From Winogradskyella wichelsiae (GTDB taxonomy: Bacteria; Bacteroidota; Bacteroidia; Flavobacteriales; Flavobacteriaceae), in NCBI RefSeq assembly GCF_013403925.1, contig NZ_JABFDJ010000007.1, positions 62,001 through 126,000 on the forward strand: DNA of 64,000 bases. The letters run 5' to 3'. The position numbers and the translations under genes are program-made. Under the pieces are notes generated by a model. It saw only the letters and a list, made by a program, of their open reading frames with translations. It did no database searches and was not told the origin of the DNA. Below, piece after piece: positions 54,142 to 63,983 of the stretch (the first letter of the stretch is position 1; every line of letters starts with the position of its first letter).

Positions 54142-54483
54142 TTATATAATTTCTAATATGGATTCTGGTGGTCTGCCTACTGCAGCTTTATCACCATGGA
54201 TCACTATTGGACGTTCTATAAGTTTTGGATTAAGTACCATGGCATCGATAATCTCTTTATCTAATAATGTTTTTCCTTTATAGTCAGATTTCCAGATAGC
54301 TTCGTTTTTTCGAACTAAATCTATTGGTTTTATACCTAATTTAGAAATAATGACTTCTAATTCTTCGAAAGTTAATTTCTCATCAAGGTATTTAATAATT
54401 TTAAAATCTTTGCCAGATTCTTCAATTAAAGCAAGTCCTTGTCTCGACTTAGAACATCTTGGATTATGGTATATTGTAATCAT
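54142..54483 (-). CDS. arsC: ArsC-family reductase
   Basis: This is a 113-residue thioredoxin-fold protein of the ArsC/Spx family. Cys10 in YHNPRCSKSR is the catalytic cysteine, and the phosphate/arsenate-binding arginines lie in LIERPIVI and GRPPESIL. The length fits glutathione/glutaredoxin-dependent arsenate reductases. No arsR, acr3 or arsB is nearby, so arsenic resistance is not certain and a general redox role is possible. It lies 12 bases after prfB. Confidence 0.88.
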   Translation of the reverse strand: MITIYHNPRCSKSRQGLALIEESGKDFKIIKYLDEKLTFEELEVIISKLGIKPIDLVRKNEAIWKSDYKGKTLLDKEIIDAMVLNPKLIERPIVIHGDKAAVGRPPESILEII

Positions 54484-54495
54484 AATTTCTGCGTA

Positions 54496-55606
54496 TTATA
54501 ATTTATCTAACGATTCTTCTTTCTGTCCCATCATCATTAAATAAGCTTTTAAGAAAGGTTCGATATCTCCATCCATAACAGCATCTACATTTCCTGTTTC
54601 GTGAGCAGAGCGTACATCTTTCACTAATTTATAAGGATGCATTACGTAATTTCTGATTTGACTTCCCCATTCAATTTTCATTTTCCCAGCTTCAATATCG
54701 TCACGTTGTGCCATTTGTTTTTGTAGCTCAATTTCATACAATTGAGATTTTAACATTTGCATGGCTCTTGCCCTGTTATCTTGCTGAGAACGTGTTTCTG
54801 AACATTGAATTTGAATTCCAGAAGGTTTATGTTTTAACTGTACTTTAGTTTCAACTTTATTTACATTTTGTCCACCAGCACCACTAGATCTTGCTGTAGT
54901 GATCTCAATATCAGCAGGATTAATGGCTATTTCGATAGAATCATCTACTAATGGATAAACATAAACCGAAGCAAAACTTGTATGTCGCTTAGCATTACTA
55001 TCAAAAGGAGAAATACGGACTAAGCGATGTACGCCATTTTCGCCTTTAAGCCAACCAAAAGCATAAGCGCCTTCAATTTCTATGGTTACGGTTTTTATTC
55101 CGGCAACATCTCCGTCTTGCAAGTTAAGTTCCTTTACTTTAAAGCCACTTTTCTCTGCATACATTAGATACATACGCATTAGCATACTTGCCCAATCACA
55201 AGATTCTGTTCCACCTGCGCCAGCTGTAATTTGAAGCACAGCACTTAAGCTGTCTCCTTCTTCTGAAAGCATGTTTTTGAACTCTAATTTTTCAATTGCA
55301 TTTACAGTCAATTCAAAATTAGTTTCAACATTTTCCATTGAAGCTTCATCCTCTTTGTAAAATTCGTAAATAACTTCTAAATCTTCAAAAAGAGATTTTG
55401 CAGCTTTAAAATCTATAACCCAACTTTTTTTCTCACGAATGGATTTCATAACCAATTCTGCGGCTTTGGAATCATTCCAAAAATTAGGGTCAAAAGTTTG
55501 TTCTTCTTCGTTGGCAATTTCTACAAGCTTGGCATCTAAGTCAAAGATACTGCCTAAGTACGTCTAGACGGAAATTAAGATCTTTTATTTGATCTGAAGT
55601 AATCAT
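54496..55606 (-). CDS. prfB: Peptide chain release factor 2 with programmed +1 frameshift
   Basis: RF2 releases the finished chain at UGA and UAA. Translation from ATG at 55606 runs 21 codons to an in-frame TGA at 55543-55541 (…LRQYL, stop); skipping one T at 55543 enters the frame at 55542, DLDAKLVEI, and continues to 54496. Joined parts: 55606-55544 and 55542-54496, 369 residues. The slip site CTT-TGA-C is canonical, but the upstream element is AGG-CAG-TAT instead of AGG-GGG-TAT, so pairing with the ribosome is weaker. Anticodon-like SPF (RISPFDSN) and GGQ ([13 protein letters not shown]) are present. Low RF2 raises the shift and restores RF2, an autoregulation. Confidence 0.95.
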
Positions 55607-55624
55607 AAATATATGTATTTTCTA

Positions 55625-55632
55625 CAAATATA
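55625..55632 (-). promoter_or_regulatory. -7 element of prfB (TATATTTG)
   Basis: It matches TAnnTTTG on the minus strand, 19 bases before the prfB ATG. No TTG at -33. Confidence 0.5.
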
Positions 55633-55711
55633 AGATGTGAAGTTAAAGTGCCATAATTTTGAATCGGTTTTTTGAAAAATCCGTAATTTTAGCATCTAAA
55701 TTCTCCATAAA

Positions 55712-56728
55712 ATGATAATAGATTTAAGAAGCGATACCGTAACAAAACCTTCTAAAGGGATGTTAGATGCTATGATGTCTGCACAAGTAGGTGATGATGT
55801 TTTTAGAGAAGATGCTACGATGAATGCCTTAGAAGAACGCTTAGCTAAAATGTTTGGAAAAGAAAAAGCTTTATTTTTTCCTTCTGGAAGTATGGCAAAT
55901 CAGGTGGCTATAAAACTTCATACAAATCCTGGGGAACAAGTTATTTGCGATCAATATGCACATATATATAATTATGAAGTAGGAGGTGTAGCTTTTCATA
56001 GTGGTGCGTCTTGTAAACTTTTAGACGGAAATCGTGGTATGTTTACTGCTGAACAAGTGACAGAAGCGATTAGCCCTTCAGAATATTATTATAGTCAAAC
56101 CAGTTTAGTTGAAGTTGAAAACACAACGAATAAAGGCGGTGGCGCTTGTTGGGATTTTGCTGAAATTGAAAAAATAAAAGCAGTTTGTAAAACGAATGAT
56201 TTAGGTTTTCATTTAGATGGCGCACGTTTGTGGAATGCTATGGTTGCTAAAAATGAATCCACAATGCAGTATGGAAATGCTTTTGATACTATTACTGTTT
56301 GTTTAAGTAAAGGATTAGGTTGCCCTGTCGGTTCTGTTTTAGTCGGAGATGAAGAGGTTATGAAAAAATCACTCAGCTTAAGAAAACTTTTTGGTGGTAA
56401 TATGCGACAAGTTGGGTATTTGGCAGCAGCAGGTTTGTATGCTTTAGATCACAATGTAGAGCGCTTAGCTGATGATCATAGAAAAGCAAAAGAGATAGGA
56501 GCGGTGTTATCTCAGCTATCTTTTATAAAAAAAGTAGAACCTATAGAAACCAACATCATCATTTTTGAATTAAACGATGATGTTAATGAATCTCATTTTT
56601 TAAAGCAACTTCTTGAAAAAAACATACATATTATAGGTATGGGTAGCAACAAATTGCGAATGGTAACACATTTGGATTATACAGACCAAATGCATGATAA
56701 GCTTTTAACTGAATTAAAAACTATTTAA
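55712..56728 (+). CDS. ltaE: Low-specificity L-threonine aldolase
   Basis: This is a 338-residue PLP enzyme that splits threonine or allo-threonine into glycine and acetaldehyde. It starts [15 protein letters not shown], the family signature, with [16 protein letters not shown] after it; the PLP lysine is Lys200 in [15 protein letters not shown]. The acetaldehyde formed could be used by the ExaC-type dehydrogenase in this window. Its 3' end overlaps the convergent YbaB gene by eight bases. Confidence 0.94.
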   Translation: MIIDLRSDTVTKPSKGMLDAMMSAQVGDDVFREDATMNALEERLAKMFGKEKALFFPSGSMANQVAIKLHTNPGEQVICDQYAHIYNYEVGGVAFHSGASCKLLDGNRGMFTAEQVTEAISPSEYYYSQTSLVEVENTTNKGGGACWDFAEIEKIKAVCKTNDLGFHLDGARLWNAMVAKNESTMQYGNAFDTITVCLSKGLGCPVGSVLVGDEEVMKKSLSLRKLFGGNMRQVGYLAAAGLYALDHNVERLADDHRKAKEIGAVLSQLSFIKKVEPIETNIIIFELNDDVNESHFLKQLLEKNIHIIGMGSNKLRMVTHLDYTDQMHDKLLTELKTI

Positions 56729-57044
56729 ACATATCCATACCAGGAATATTTGGCATGCCTTCTTTAGCTACAGCAGCAACTTCTGTTTCGTGTACATTAG
56801 TTGCTTTTTCAATAGCCTTATTAAGGGTAAGAATTAAATAATCTTCAAGCATATCTTTATCTTGAAGTAACTCATCTGTAATGCTTATAGATTTAATAGT
56901 TCTATTTGCTGTAATTGTTACTTTTAATTTATCGTCATTGCTAGCTTCGTCAATTAAAACAGTGTGTAAACGTTCTTTAGTTGCTTCTACTTTTTTCTGA
57001 GCTTCTTTTAATTTGCCCATCATTCCCATCATATCTCCAAACAT
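56721..57044 (-). CDS. YbaB/EbfC-family nucleoid-associated protein
   Basis: This is a 107-residue protein with an N-terminal Met/Lys helix ([20 protein letters not shown]) and the compact strand region [19 protein letters not shown], followed by [16 protein letters not shown]. The family forms dimers that bind DNA and influence gene expression. In many bacteria it is next to dnaX and recR; here dnaX lies 34 kb away, so that link is lost. It is divergent from the oligopeptidase gene. Confidence 0.93.
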   Translation of the reverse strand: MFGDMMGMMGKLKEAQKKVEATKERLHTVLIDEASNDDKLKVTITANRTIKSISITDELLQDKDMLEDYLILTLNKAIEKATNVHETEVAAVAKEGMPNIPGMDMFK

Positions 57045-57072
57045 AATCTTGTGTTTTAAATTTATTAAGGTG

Positions 57073-57080
57073 CAAAATTA
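57073..57080 (-). promoter_or_regulatory. -7 element of the YbaB gene (TAATTTTG)
   Basis: It matches TAnnTTTG on the minus strand, 29 bases before the start. A TTTG (57104-57107) lies 23 bases further upstream, slightly too far for an ideal -33. Confidence 0.5.
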
Positions 57081-57119
57081 CTAAATTGCGCCTCTTTTTA
57101 GAACAAATATTCATAACAA

Positions 57120-59183
57120 ATGATAAAAAATTCGGATATAAATCCACCTGTAGCCAAAAAAATAGCACATCAATTAGAAAAACATAATGATGTTCGTATT
57201 GATAATTATTTTTGGATGAAAGACAGAGAACACCCTGAAGTTATTGATTACCTTAATGCAGAAAATGAGTATTGCGATACCCAAATGGAGCATACCAAAG
57301 ACTTTCAGAAAGATTTATTTGAAGAAATGAAAGCCAGAATAAAGGAAGATGATTCTTCAGTTCCTTATAAATATAATGGGTATTGGTACATCACTAAGTT
57401 CGAAAAAGGTAAAGATTACCCTATTTACACACGTAAAAAAGAAAGTTTAGATAATCCTGAAGAATTATTATTTGACTGTAATATAATGGCAGAAGGGGAA
57501 AGCTATTTTAAACTATCAGGTATAAGCATCAGTCCCGATAATAAATTGGTTTCTTATGGTATAGATAATACAGGAAGAAGAAACTATACTGTATATATTA
57601 AGAATTTAGAAACGCATGAAGTTGCATTAGATCGAGTTTTAAATACAACAGGTTCTTCAAGTTGGGCAAACGATAATGAAACTTTATTTTATACAAAAAA
57701 GGATGAAGTAACGCTTAGAGCATTTCAAATTTATAAACACCGATTAGGAGATAATACAGAAGATGAACTTGTATTTGAAGAAGGTGATGATACATTTGGA
57801 GTTGCCGTTTATAAAGCAAAATCTAGAAAATATATCATTATAGCATGTTACAGTACGTTAACTAATGAATATCATATTCTAGATGCTGATAATCCTGAAG
57901 GAAAATTTAAAGTATTTCAACCAAGAGTTAGAGGTTTAGAATATAGTATTTCACATTATGATGATCATTTTTACATCATGACAAATTTAGATAAGGCAAC
58001 GAACTTTAAACTAATGAAGACTTCAGAAGATAAAACGGAAGTTGAAAATTGGAGTGAAGTTATTTCTCATAGAAAAGATGTTTTATTAGAGGAGATCGAT
58101 ATTTTTAAAGATTATTTAGTGGTTAGCGAGCGTAAAAATGGTTTAAATGAAATCAGAATTATGCGTTGGGATGGAAGTGAAGATTATTACTTACCCTTCG
58201 ATAATGAAACTTATACGGCATACACAGGGACAAATGTAGATTTTGAAACTGAAATATTGCGTTATGGTTATAATTCTATGACAACACCATCGTCTGTAAT
58301 TGAATTTAACATGAGAACTAAGGAGAAAACAATCTTAAAAGAACAAGAAGTTTTAGGAGGTACTTTTGATAAAGATAATTATACTTCAGAACGAATATGG
58401 GCAACTGCAGAAGATGGAACAAAAATACCAATGTCTGTAGTTTATAAAAAAGGAATTAAAAAAGACGGTACAAATCCATTACTACAATATGCTTACGGAA
58501 GTTATGGAGCTACTATGGACCCTTATTTTTCTACTGTTAGATTAAGTTTATTAGATCGCGGATTCATTTATGTGATTGCGCATATTAGAGGTGGAGAATA
58601 TTTAGGACGTAATTGGTATGAGGATGGAAAGTTACTGACTAAGAAAAATACGTTTGCAGATTTTATAACTTGTTCTATTCATTTAATTAAAGAGCGTTAC
58701 ACGTCGTCCCAACATTTATATGCTATGGGTGGAAGCGCAGGGGGGTTATTAATGGGCGCCATTGTTAACGATGCACCTGAATTGTATAATGGTGTTATCG
58801 CAGCAGTACCTTTTGTGGATGTAATTACAACAATGTTAGATGATTCAATTCCTTTAACAACAGGAGAGTATGACGAATGGGGAAATCCCAACGATGCTTT
58901 ATATTACAATTATATAAAATCGTATTCGCCTTACGATAATGTGGAAGCTAAAGCCTATCCTAACATGTTAATAACAACTGGACTTCACGATTCTCAAGTA
59001 CAATACTGGGAACCTGCAAAATGGGTTGCAAAACTTAGAGATGTGAAAACTGATGGTAATAAACTATATTTAAAAACGAATATGGATGCTGGTCATGGTG
59101 GTGCTTCAGGTCGTTTTGAAAGTTTAAAAGAAGATGCAGAAGAGTTTGCATTCTTACTTGACCTAGAGGGGATTTTAAGCTAA
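57120..59183 (+). CDS. ptrB: Oligopeptidase B (S9A serine peptidase)
   Basis: This is a 687-residue cytoplasmic peptidase that cuts short peptides after Arg or Lys. An N-terminal beta-propeller (about 75-410) covers the alpha/beta-hydrolase domain. The catalytic triad is Ser539 (MGGSAGGLLMG), Asp624 (TGLHDSQVQYWEP) and His659 (AGHGGASGR). PPVAKKIAHQLEKHNDVRID at the N-terminus is the family start. There is no signal peptide. The next gene begins 69 bases later behind its own promoter. Confidence 0.95.
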   Translation: MIKNSDINPPVAKKIAHQLEKHNDVRIDNYFWMKDREHPEVIDYLNAENEYCDTQMEHTKDFQKDLFEEMKARIKEDDSSVPYKYNGYWYITKFEKGKDYPIYTRKKESLDNPEELLFDCNIMAEGESYFKLSGISISPDNKLVSYGIDNTGRRNYTVYIKNLETHEVALDRVLNTTGSSSWANDNETLFYTKKDEVTLRAFQIYKHRLGDNTEDELVFEEGDDTFGVAVYKAKSRKYIIIACYSTLTNEYHILDADNPEGKFKVFQPRVRGLEYSISHYDDHFYIMTNLDKATNFKLMKTSEDKTEVENWSEVISHRKDVLLEEIDIFKDYLVVSERKNGLNEIRIMRWDGSEDYYLPFDNETYTAYTGTNVDFETEILRYGYNSMTTPSSVIEFNMRTKEKTILKEQEVLGGTFDKDNYTSERIWATAEDGTKIPMSVVYKKGIKKDGTNPLLQYAYGSYGATMDPYFSTVRLSLLDRGFIYVIAHIRGGEYLGRNWYEDGKLLTKKNTFADFITCSIHLIKERYTSSQHLYAMGGSAGGLLMGAIVNDAPELYNGVIAAVPFVDVITTMLDDSIPLTTGEYDEWGNPNDALYYNYIKSYSPYDNVEAKAYPNMLITTGLHDSQVQYWEPAKWVAKLRDVKTDGNKLYLKTNMDAGHGGASGRFESLKEDAEEFAFLLDLEGILS

Positions 59184-59198
59184 GTAAAAAAAAAATGT

Positions 59199-59206
59199 TA
59201 CTTTTG
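59199..59206 (+). promoter_or_regulatory. -7 element of the cysteine-synthase-like gene (TACTTTTG)
   Basis: It matches TAnnTTTG, 46 bases before the ATG at 59253. No TTG at -33. Confidence 0.5.
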
Positions 59207-59252
59207 ACAGGTTTTAGGTGTCTAATATAATAGGTTACTGAAAAATAGTTTT

Positions 59253-60290
59253 ATGAAGCAAAACAAAAACGTATTTGATAATGTACTTCAATTAATAGGA
59301 AATACACCACTTATCAAATTAAATAGAATGACCGCTGCCTTTAATGGTGAGTTTTACGCAAAAGTAGAAGCATTTAATCCAGGTCATTCTTCAAAAGATA
59401 GAATTGCATTACATATTATAGAGGAAGCCGAACGTCAGGGGCTATTGTCTCCAGGTGATACTATTATAGAAACGACCTCTGGTAATACAGGTTTTAGTAT
59501 TGCTATGGTAAGTATAATTAAAGGATATGAATGTATTTTAGCAGTAAGTTCTAAATCATCACCAGATAAAATAGACATGTTAAAATCTATGGGAGCTAAG
59601 GTTTATGTTTGCCCTGCACACGTTAAAGCAGATGATCCGCGTTCTTATTACGAGGTAGCAAAACGTTTACACGAAGAAACTGAAGGTTCTGTATATATTA
59701 ATCAATACTTTAATAAATTGAATATTGATGCACACTACAGAACCACAGGTCCAGAAATTTGGGAACAGACAGAAGGAGAAATAACACATTTGGTTGCATG
59801 TAGTGGTACAGGCGGCACAATCTCTGGAATTTCTAAATATTTAAAAGAACAAAACCCAAATATCAATATTATAGGTGTTGATGCCTATGGTTCTGTACTT
59901 AAAAAATACCATGAAACTAGAGAATTTGATGATAAAGAAATTTATCCGTACCGCATAGAAGGTTTAGGTAAAAACCTTATTCCTGCAGCAACCGATTTCG
60001 ATTTAATAGATAAGTTTGTAAAAGTTACAGATGAAGAAAGTGCACACACAGCAAGAGAGATTTCTAATACAGAAGGTCTTTTTGTTGGTTACACCAGTGG
60101 AGCAGCAATGCAAGCTTTAAAACAACTTAATGAATCAGGCGAGTTTAAGGCTACAGATAAGGTTGTTGTAATTTTTCCAGATCATGGATCACGTTATATG
60201 AGTAAAGTTTATAGCGATAAATGGATGGAAGATCAAGGTTTTTTTGATACTAAAAATGAAGTTCAGTCTGTTGTAGATTACGTAAAATAG
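59253..60290 (+). CDS. Cysteine-synthase-like PLP enzyme, possibly cysteate synthase
   Basis: This is a 345-residue fold type II PLP enzyme. The PLP lysine is Lys48 ([10 protein letters not shown]), the phosphate and substrate loops are [12 protein letters not shown] and [10 protein letters not shown], and the last 20 residues extend beyond standard CysK. The family covers cysteine synthase, cystathionine beta-synthase and cysteate synthase. Its neighbour, 244 bases downstream, is an alpha-oxoamine synthase. The combination matches the cysteate synthase (CapA) and acyltransferase (CapB) pair reported for capnine synthesis. Plain cysteine synthase is the alternative, and the sequence cannot decide. 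Confidence 0.82.
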   Translation: MKQNKNVFDNVLQLIGNTPLIKLNRMTAAFNGEFYAKVEAFNPGHSSKDRIALHIIEEAERQGLLSPGDTIIETTSGNTGFSIAMVSIIKGYECILAVSSKSSPDKIDMLKSMGAKVYVCPAHVKADDPRSYYEVAKRLHEETEGSVYINQYFNKLNIDAHYRTTGPEIWEQTEGEITHLVACSGTGGTISGISKYLKEQNPNINIIGVDAYGSVLKKYHETREFDDKEIYPYRIEGLGKNLIPAATDFDLIDKFVKVTDEESAHTAREISNTEGLFVGYTSGAAMQALKQLNESGEFKATDKVVVIFPDHGSRYMSKVYSDKWMEDQGFFDTKNEVQSVVDYVK

Positions 60291-60311
60291 TACTGGCTTT
60301 AAAATATATAT

Positions 60312-60344
60312 ACCTATTGCAATGGTTGTGATAGGTGTTTTTTT
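60312..60344 (+). terminator. Terminator after the cysteine-synthase-like gene
   Basis: ACCTATTGCAA and TTGTGATAGGT pair with wobble positions around a short loop, followed by a T run. It separates the gene from the next promoter. Confidence 0.75.
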
Positions 60345-60433
60345 GCAGAATAGTTAAAATAGTTATTTTGAATATCGGTTTATAACTTGTGAATACTTCA
60401 TTAAATAAATTATGCATTCATAATATTATTAAC

Positions 60434-60441
60434 TAATTTTG
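60434..60441 (+). promoter_or_regulatory. -7 element of the oxoamine synthase gene (TAATTTTG)
   Basis: It matches TAnnTTTG and would give a leader of about 85 bases before the ATG at 60535. No TTG at -33. Confidence 0.45.
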
Positions 60442-60534
60442 CACGCACTAACTAGATTAAATTAATAGCAATTAGTAGTTCTTTTTATGTAATAAAACAT
60501 AAAGTCAACCATTAATAGTAAAGAATACGCATGC

Positions 60535-61794
60535 ATGAAGGATTTATTTGAAAAGATATATAGAGATAAAGGACCTCTAGGAAAATGGGCTGCTCAAGCC
60601 GAAGGTTATTTTGTATTTCCAAAACTTGAAGGTCAAATTTCTAATAGAATGAAATTTCAAGGTAAAGATGTAATCACTTGGAGTATTAATGATTATTTAG
60701 GTTTGGCTAACAATCCAGAAGTAAGAAAAGTAGATGCGGAAGCAGCTGCAGCTTACGGTTCTGCTTACCCAATGGGAGCCAGAATGATGTCTGGCCATAC
60801 AGATTTACACGAAAAATTACAGGAAGAACTGGCTGCTTTTGTTAACAAAGAAGCTGCTTACCTATTAAATTTTGGTTACCAAGGAATGGTGTCAACTATT
60901 GATGCCTTAGTTTCTAAGGATGATGTTATTGTATATGATGTAGATGCACACGCTTGTATTATCGATGGTGTACGTTTACACATGGGGAAACGTTTTACTT
61001 ACAAACACAACGATGTAGAGAGCTTAGAGAAAAATCTAGAGCGAGCTACAAAAATGGCTGAACATACAGGTGGTGGAATCTTAGTGATTTCTGAAGGTGT
61101 TTTTGGAATGCGAGGAGAACAAGGTCGTTTAAAAGAAATTGTTGCACTTAAAGAAAAATTTCAGTTTAGACTCTTTGTAGATGATGCTCACGGATTTGGT
61201 ACACTTGGGGCTACAGGTGCTGGTACAGGTGAAGAGCAAGGTGTACAAGATGATATCGATGTTTATTTTGCAACCTTTGCTAAGTCAATGGCAAGTACAG
61301 GTGCATTTATTGCAGCAGATAAAGAAATTATCGATTATTTAAAATATAACTTACGTTCTCAAATGTTCGCTAAGTCCTTACAAATGCAACTTGTAGTTGG
61401 TGCATTAAAACGTTTGGACATGTTGCGTACAATGCCAGAATTAAAGAAAAATCTTTGGACGATAGTAGATGCTCTTCAATCAGGTTTAAAAGATAGAGGA
61501 TTTGATATTGGAACAACGCAAAGTTGTGTAACGCCAGTATATCTAAAAGGTAGTATTCCTGAAGCTATGGCTTTAGTAAGAGATTTACGTGAAAATTACG
61601 GAATTTTCTGTTCTATTGTTGTGTATCCAGTAATCCCTAAGGGGTTAATTTTATTAAGAATGATTCCTACAGCAACACATACTTTAGTAGATGTAAAGGA
61701 AACTTTAGATGCTTTTGATGCTATTAGAGAACGTTTAGAAAATGGTACTTATAAAAGAATGTCAGCGGCTTTAATTGCTGCAATGGGCGAGTAA
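60535..61794 (+). CDS. Alpha-oxoamine synthase (serine palmitoyltransferase / CapB-like)
   Basis: This is a 419-residue PLP enzyme of fold type I that condenses an amino acid with an acyl thioester. YLGLANNPEV, the GARMMSGHTDLHEKLQEELA region, FVDDAHGFGTLG and Lys250 in TFAKSMASTG are the family motifs. The group includes Kbl, BioF, HemA, serine palmitoyltransferase and the cysteate acyltransferase CapB/SulA. Long, strongly conserved versions in Flavobacteriaceae are usually connected with sphingolipids or sulfonolipids. Serine or cysteate is the likely amino acid; the neighbouring cysteine-synthase-like gene favours cysteate. There is no membrane segment. Confidence 0.88.
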   Translation: MKDLFEKIYRDKGPLGKWAAQAEGYFVFPKLEGQISNRMKFQGKDVITWSINDYLGLANNPEVRKVDAEAAAAYGSAYPMGARMMSGHTDLHEKLQEELAAFVNKEAAYLLNFGYQGMVSTIDALVSKDDVIVYDVDAHACIIDGVRLHMGKRFTYKHNDVESLEKNLERATKMAEHTGGGILVISEGVFGMRGEQGRLKEIVALKEKFQFRLFVDDAHGFGTLGATGAGTGEEQGVQDDIDVYFATFAKSMASTGAFIAADKEIIDYLKYNLRSQMFAKSLQMQLVVGALKRLDMLRTMPELKKNLWTIVDALQSGLKDRGFDIGTTQSCVTPVYLKGSIPEAMALVRDLRENYGIFCSIVVYPVIPKGLILLRMIPTATHTLVDVKETLDAFDAIRERLENGTYKRMSAALIAAMGE

Positions 61795-61812
61795 TTATTA
61801 CTTAGACTTTAT

Positions 61813-61852
61813 AAAAAACGGTCAATACATTATGTGTATTGACCGTTTTTTA
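61813..61852. terminator. Bidirectional terminator
   Basis: AAAAAACGGTCAATACA and TGTATTGACCGTTTTTT form a perfect 17-base stem with a short loop between convergent genes. Confidence 0.92.
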
Positions 61853-61875
61853 TTTGAAAAGGTTTAAATGCTATA

Positions 61876-62994
61876 TTATAAATCTTTTCTAAATGTCTTT
61901 CTTCTGGCATAAACCTTAGGGTCAAAGTGTTTCCATATTTGTTTTATAGCATGGTTATCTTCTAACTCAGGTGTTCTATAGCAAGTTTCAATACCTTTCT
62001 CCTTAAAAGTTTCGTAATATTCATTAAATATTACAGCGTGTACACCTTTATTTTGGTAGTCGGGGTGTATTCCTATAAGATAAAAAATAACATCTTTACT
62101 ATGTTTTTTAGCTTTTAGAATATGCGTAAAGCCAAACGGAAATAATTTACCGTTTGCTTTTTGTAAAGCACTAGCAAATCTTGGCATAACAACAGCAAAA
62201 CCTACAAGTTTATCATCTTCATCAACAACAAACTTTATGTATTCAGGGTTTACAAAGCTGATAAATTTCTTCTTAAAATAGGCCTTTTGTATATCTGTAA
62301 TTTCAACAAAAGAAGAGAGAGAAGAATAACTTTCATTAAACAAATCGAACATACGATCTGCGTAGGGCATTACTTCTTCAGTTTTAGTAAATTTTAAAGC
62401 TGTTAGTTTGTAACGTCTTTTTATAAGCTCTTGTGCTTTTTTAAAAAATTCAGGTTTCACATTTGCAAAAGGAAATTTGTTTTCTGCATATCCTTTTTCA
62501 ACTTTAAAGCCATGTGCTTCATAGTGATTTACATAATACGGGTGATTGTACCAAGTAATCATTGTTGATAGATGGTCAAAACCTTCTGTCATCACTCCAA
62601 CTTTATCTAAGTTAGAAAACCCAACAGGTCCTTCAGTATATTCTAATTTATTTTCTCTACCAATAGTCTCAATGGTCTCAAGTAAGGCTTTACTGACTTC
62701 TAAATCGTCAATAAAATCGAACCAACCAAAACGCATTTTTTTTATGTTTTGTTTATCAACTTCAAGCCAGTTGATAATTGCAGCAATTCGTCCTACAATT
62801 TTACCTGATTTATAAGCAAGGAAAAAACGAGCATCGGCATCTTTAAAAATTGGATTTTTGTCTTTATTGAAGGTTTCTAACTCTTGTTTAATAATGGGAG
62901 GGACCCAATATTTAGAGTTTTTATATATTTCAAAAGGAAATTTAACAAATTCTGTTAAATTCTTTTTTGAGGAGGCTTCTTTTATTGTAATCAT
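61876..62994 (-). CDS. Large GNAT-fold protein
   Basis: This is a 372-residue protein with two GNAT-like halves. The first contains KIVGRIAAIINWLE and GRENKLEYTEGPVGFSNLDK; the second has LVGFAVVMPRFA and LIGIHPDYQNKGVHAVIFNE, an acetyl-CoA-binding motif (Q-x-x-G-x-h/A type). It is not annotated in detail in any pathway I know. Relatives appear commonly near oxoamine synthases in Bacteroidota lipid loci, so an acyl or aminoacyl transfer is possible. It is convergent with the oxoamine synthase. Confidence 0.82.
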   Translation of the reverse strand: MITIKEASSKKNLTEFVKFPFEIYKNSKYWVPPIIKQELETFNKDKNPIFKDADARFFLAYKSGKIVGRIAAIINWLEVDKQNIKKMRFGWFDFIDDLEVSKALLETIETIGRENKLEYTEGPVGFSNLDKVGVMTEGFDHLSTMITWYNHPYYVNHYEAHGFKVEKGYAENKFPFANVKPEFFKKAQELIKRRYKLTALKFTKTEEVMPYADRMFDLFNESYSSLSSFVEITDIQKAYFKKKFISFVNPEYIKFVVDEDDKLVGFAVVMPRFASALQKANGKLFPFGFTHILKAKKHSKDVIFYLIGIHPDYQNKGVHAVIFNEYYETFKEKGIETCYRTPELEDNHAIKQIWKHFDPKVYARRKTFRKDL

Positions 62995-63014
62995 TTATTA
63001 AGGAAAGCTATTAA

Positions 63015-63983
63015 TTAAGAATCAAAATCATCTATTTTTTTGTTCTTCTTTTTTTTCTTTTTTCGCATTTTACCATTTCCATCTCTGGCAGAATTCCCAT
63101 TATCAATTTTTTTGTCTTTATGGAAATCTAATCGGTACGAAGCTCCAAAAGCAATATTAAAAACTGTTGGGGTGTCTTTAGCATTAAAAGCGATATTAGC
63201 ATCTAATTGAAAATCTTTAGTCCATAGATATGCACCACCAAATCTAAATATATTATCAGCGTAAAAGTCACTTTTTATTCCTTGAGCTTCACCAAAAACT
63301 ACCCATTGTGGGGTAAATGAGTGTGTTAAAGTAAATATGTATTGAAAATCAGATTGATCAGTACCAATTCTGTCCTTTATTAAATTCATTACAAAAACCC
63401 ATCCGCCATTAAAATTGTTTTGTGTTGAAATCATTATTTTAGGACTAAATCCTTCAATTTCAGGTGCTGTATATGGATTGTTTTCTGTATCAAAATTTGC
63501 ACCAGCGTATAGCGCAACAGCAGGAATTAAAGATTTCCAACTAAATTTATTATTAGCATGGTAACTATAAATATTCGGTTTAACTTCTTCTGCATTTTTA
63601 TAAGGATCATAAATCAAATATTTAGCACCAATTGTAAAATTTTTAAAATTAGAACGTTTGTTTTCTGATGCAATATTACCACTATTAAAGGTTTGTGTAT
63701 CGCTTTGGTAAACACCATCAAGTGATAACTCTAATTGTTCAAAAAATAAACCATAGCGTAGGGCAAAGTCAAAGCCCAAACCTGAGACGTCGTAATTGGC
63801 TAGTGCATGTTCTTCTTTTACAGTAAATGCTCCTGCTTCAAACTGAAGCACACCTGTTCCTACAGAAAAGGCACTTTCAGATACGCCGGGTCTATTAGAG
63901 TTAATAACTTCAGTGTATTGGGCGTTGGCGTTAGTAAATGAAATAAAAATTAGTAGGGTGAAAATTGATTTGAGTATCCGCAT
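63015..63983 (-). CDS. Outer-membrane protein with lysine-rich tail
   Basis: This is a 322-residue protein with a signal peptide ending TNANAQ. The mature part is strand-rich (NSNRPGVSESAFSVGTGVLQ; FEAGAFTVKEE) like the MetA-pathway phenol degradation / transporter family (PF13557), and ends in a tail of about 30 residues very rich in Lys (MRKKKKKKNKKID). The tail likely lies in the periplasm. It starts 17 bases from the right edge, so its promoter is not seen. It lies 20 bases upstream of the GNAT-fold gene and may share its transcript. Confidence 0.82.
   Translation of the reverse strand: MRILKSIFTLLIFISFTNANAQYTEVINSNRPGVSESAFSVGTGVLQFEAGAFTVKEEHALANYDVSGLGFDFALRYGLFFEQLELSLDGVYQSDTQTFNSGNIASENKRSNFKNFTIGAKYLIYDPYKNAEEVKPNIYSYHANNKFSWKSLIPAVALYAGANFDTENNPYTAPEIEGFSPKIMISTQNNFNGGWVFVMNLIKDRIGTDQSDFQYIFTLTHSFTPQWVVFGEAQGIKSDFYADNIFRFGGAYLWTKDFQLDANIAFNAKDTPTVFNIAFGASYRLDFHKDKKIDNGNSARDGNGKMRKKKKKKNKKIDDFDS

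Noticed and set aside
54142-54483. Arsenic-resistance operon
   Set aside because: Only the ArsC-like gene is present; no arsR, transporter or methyltransferase lies nearby.
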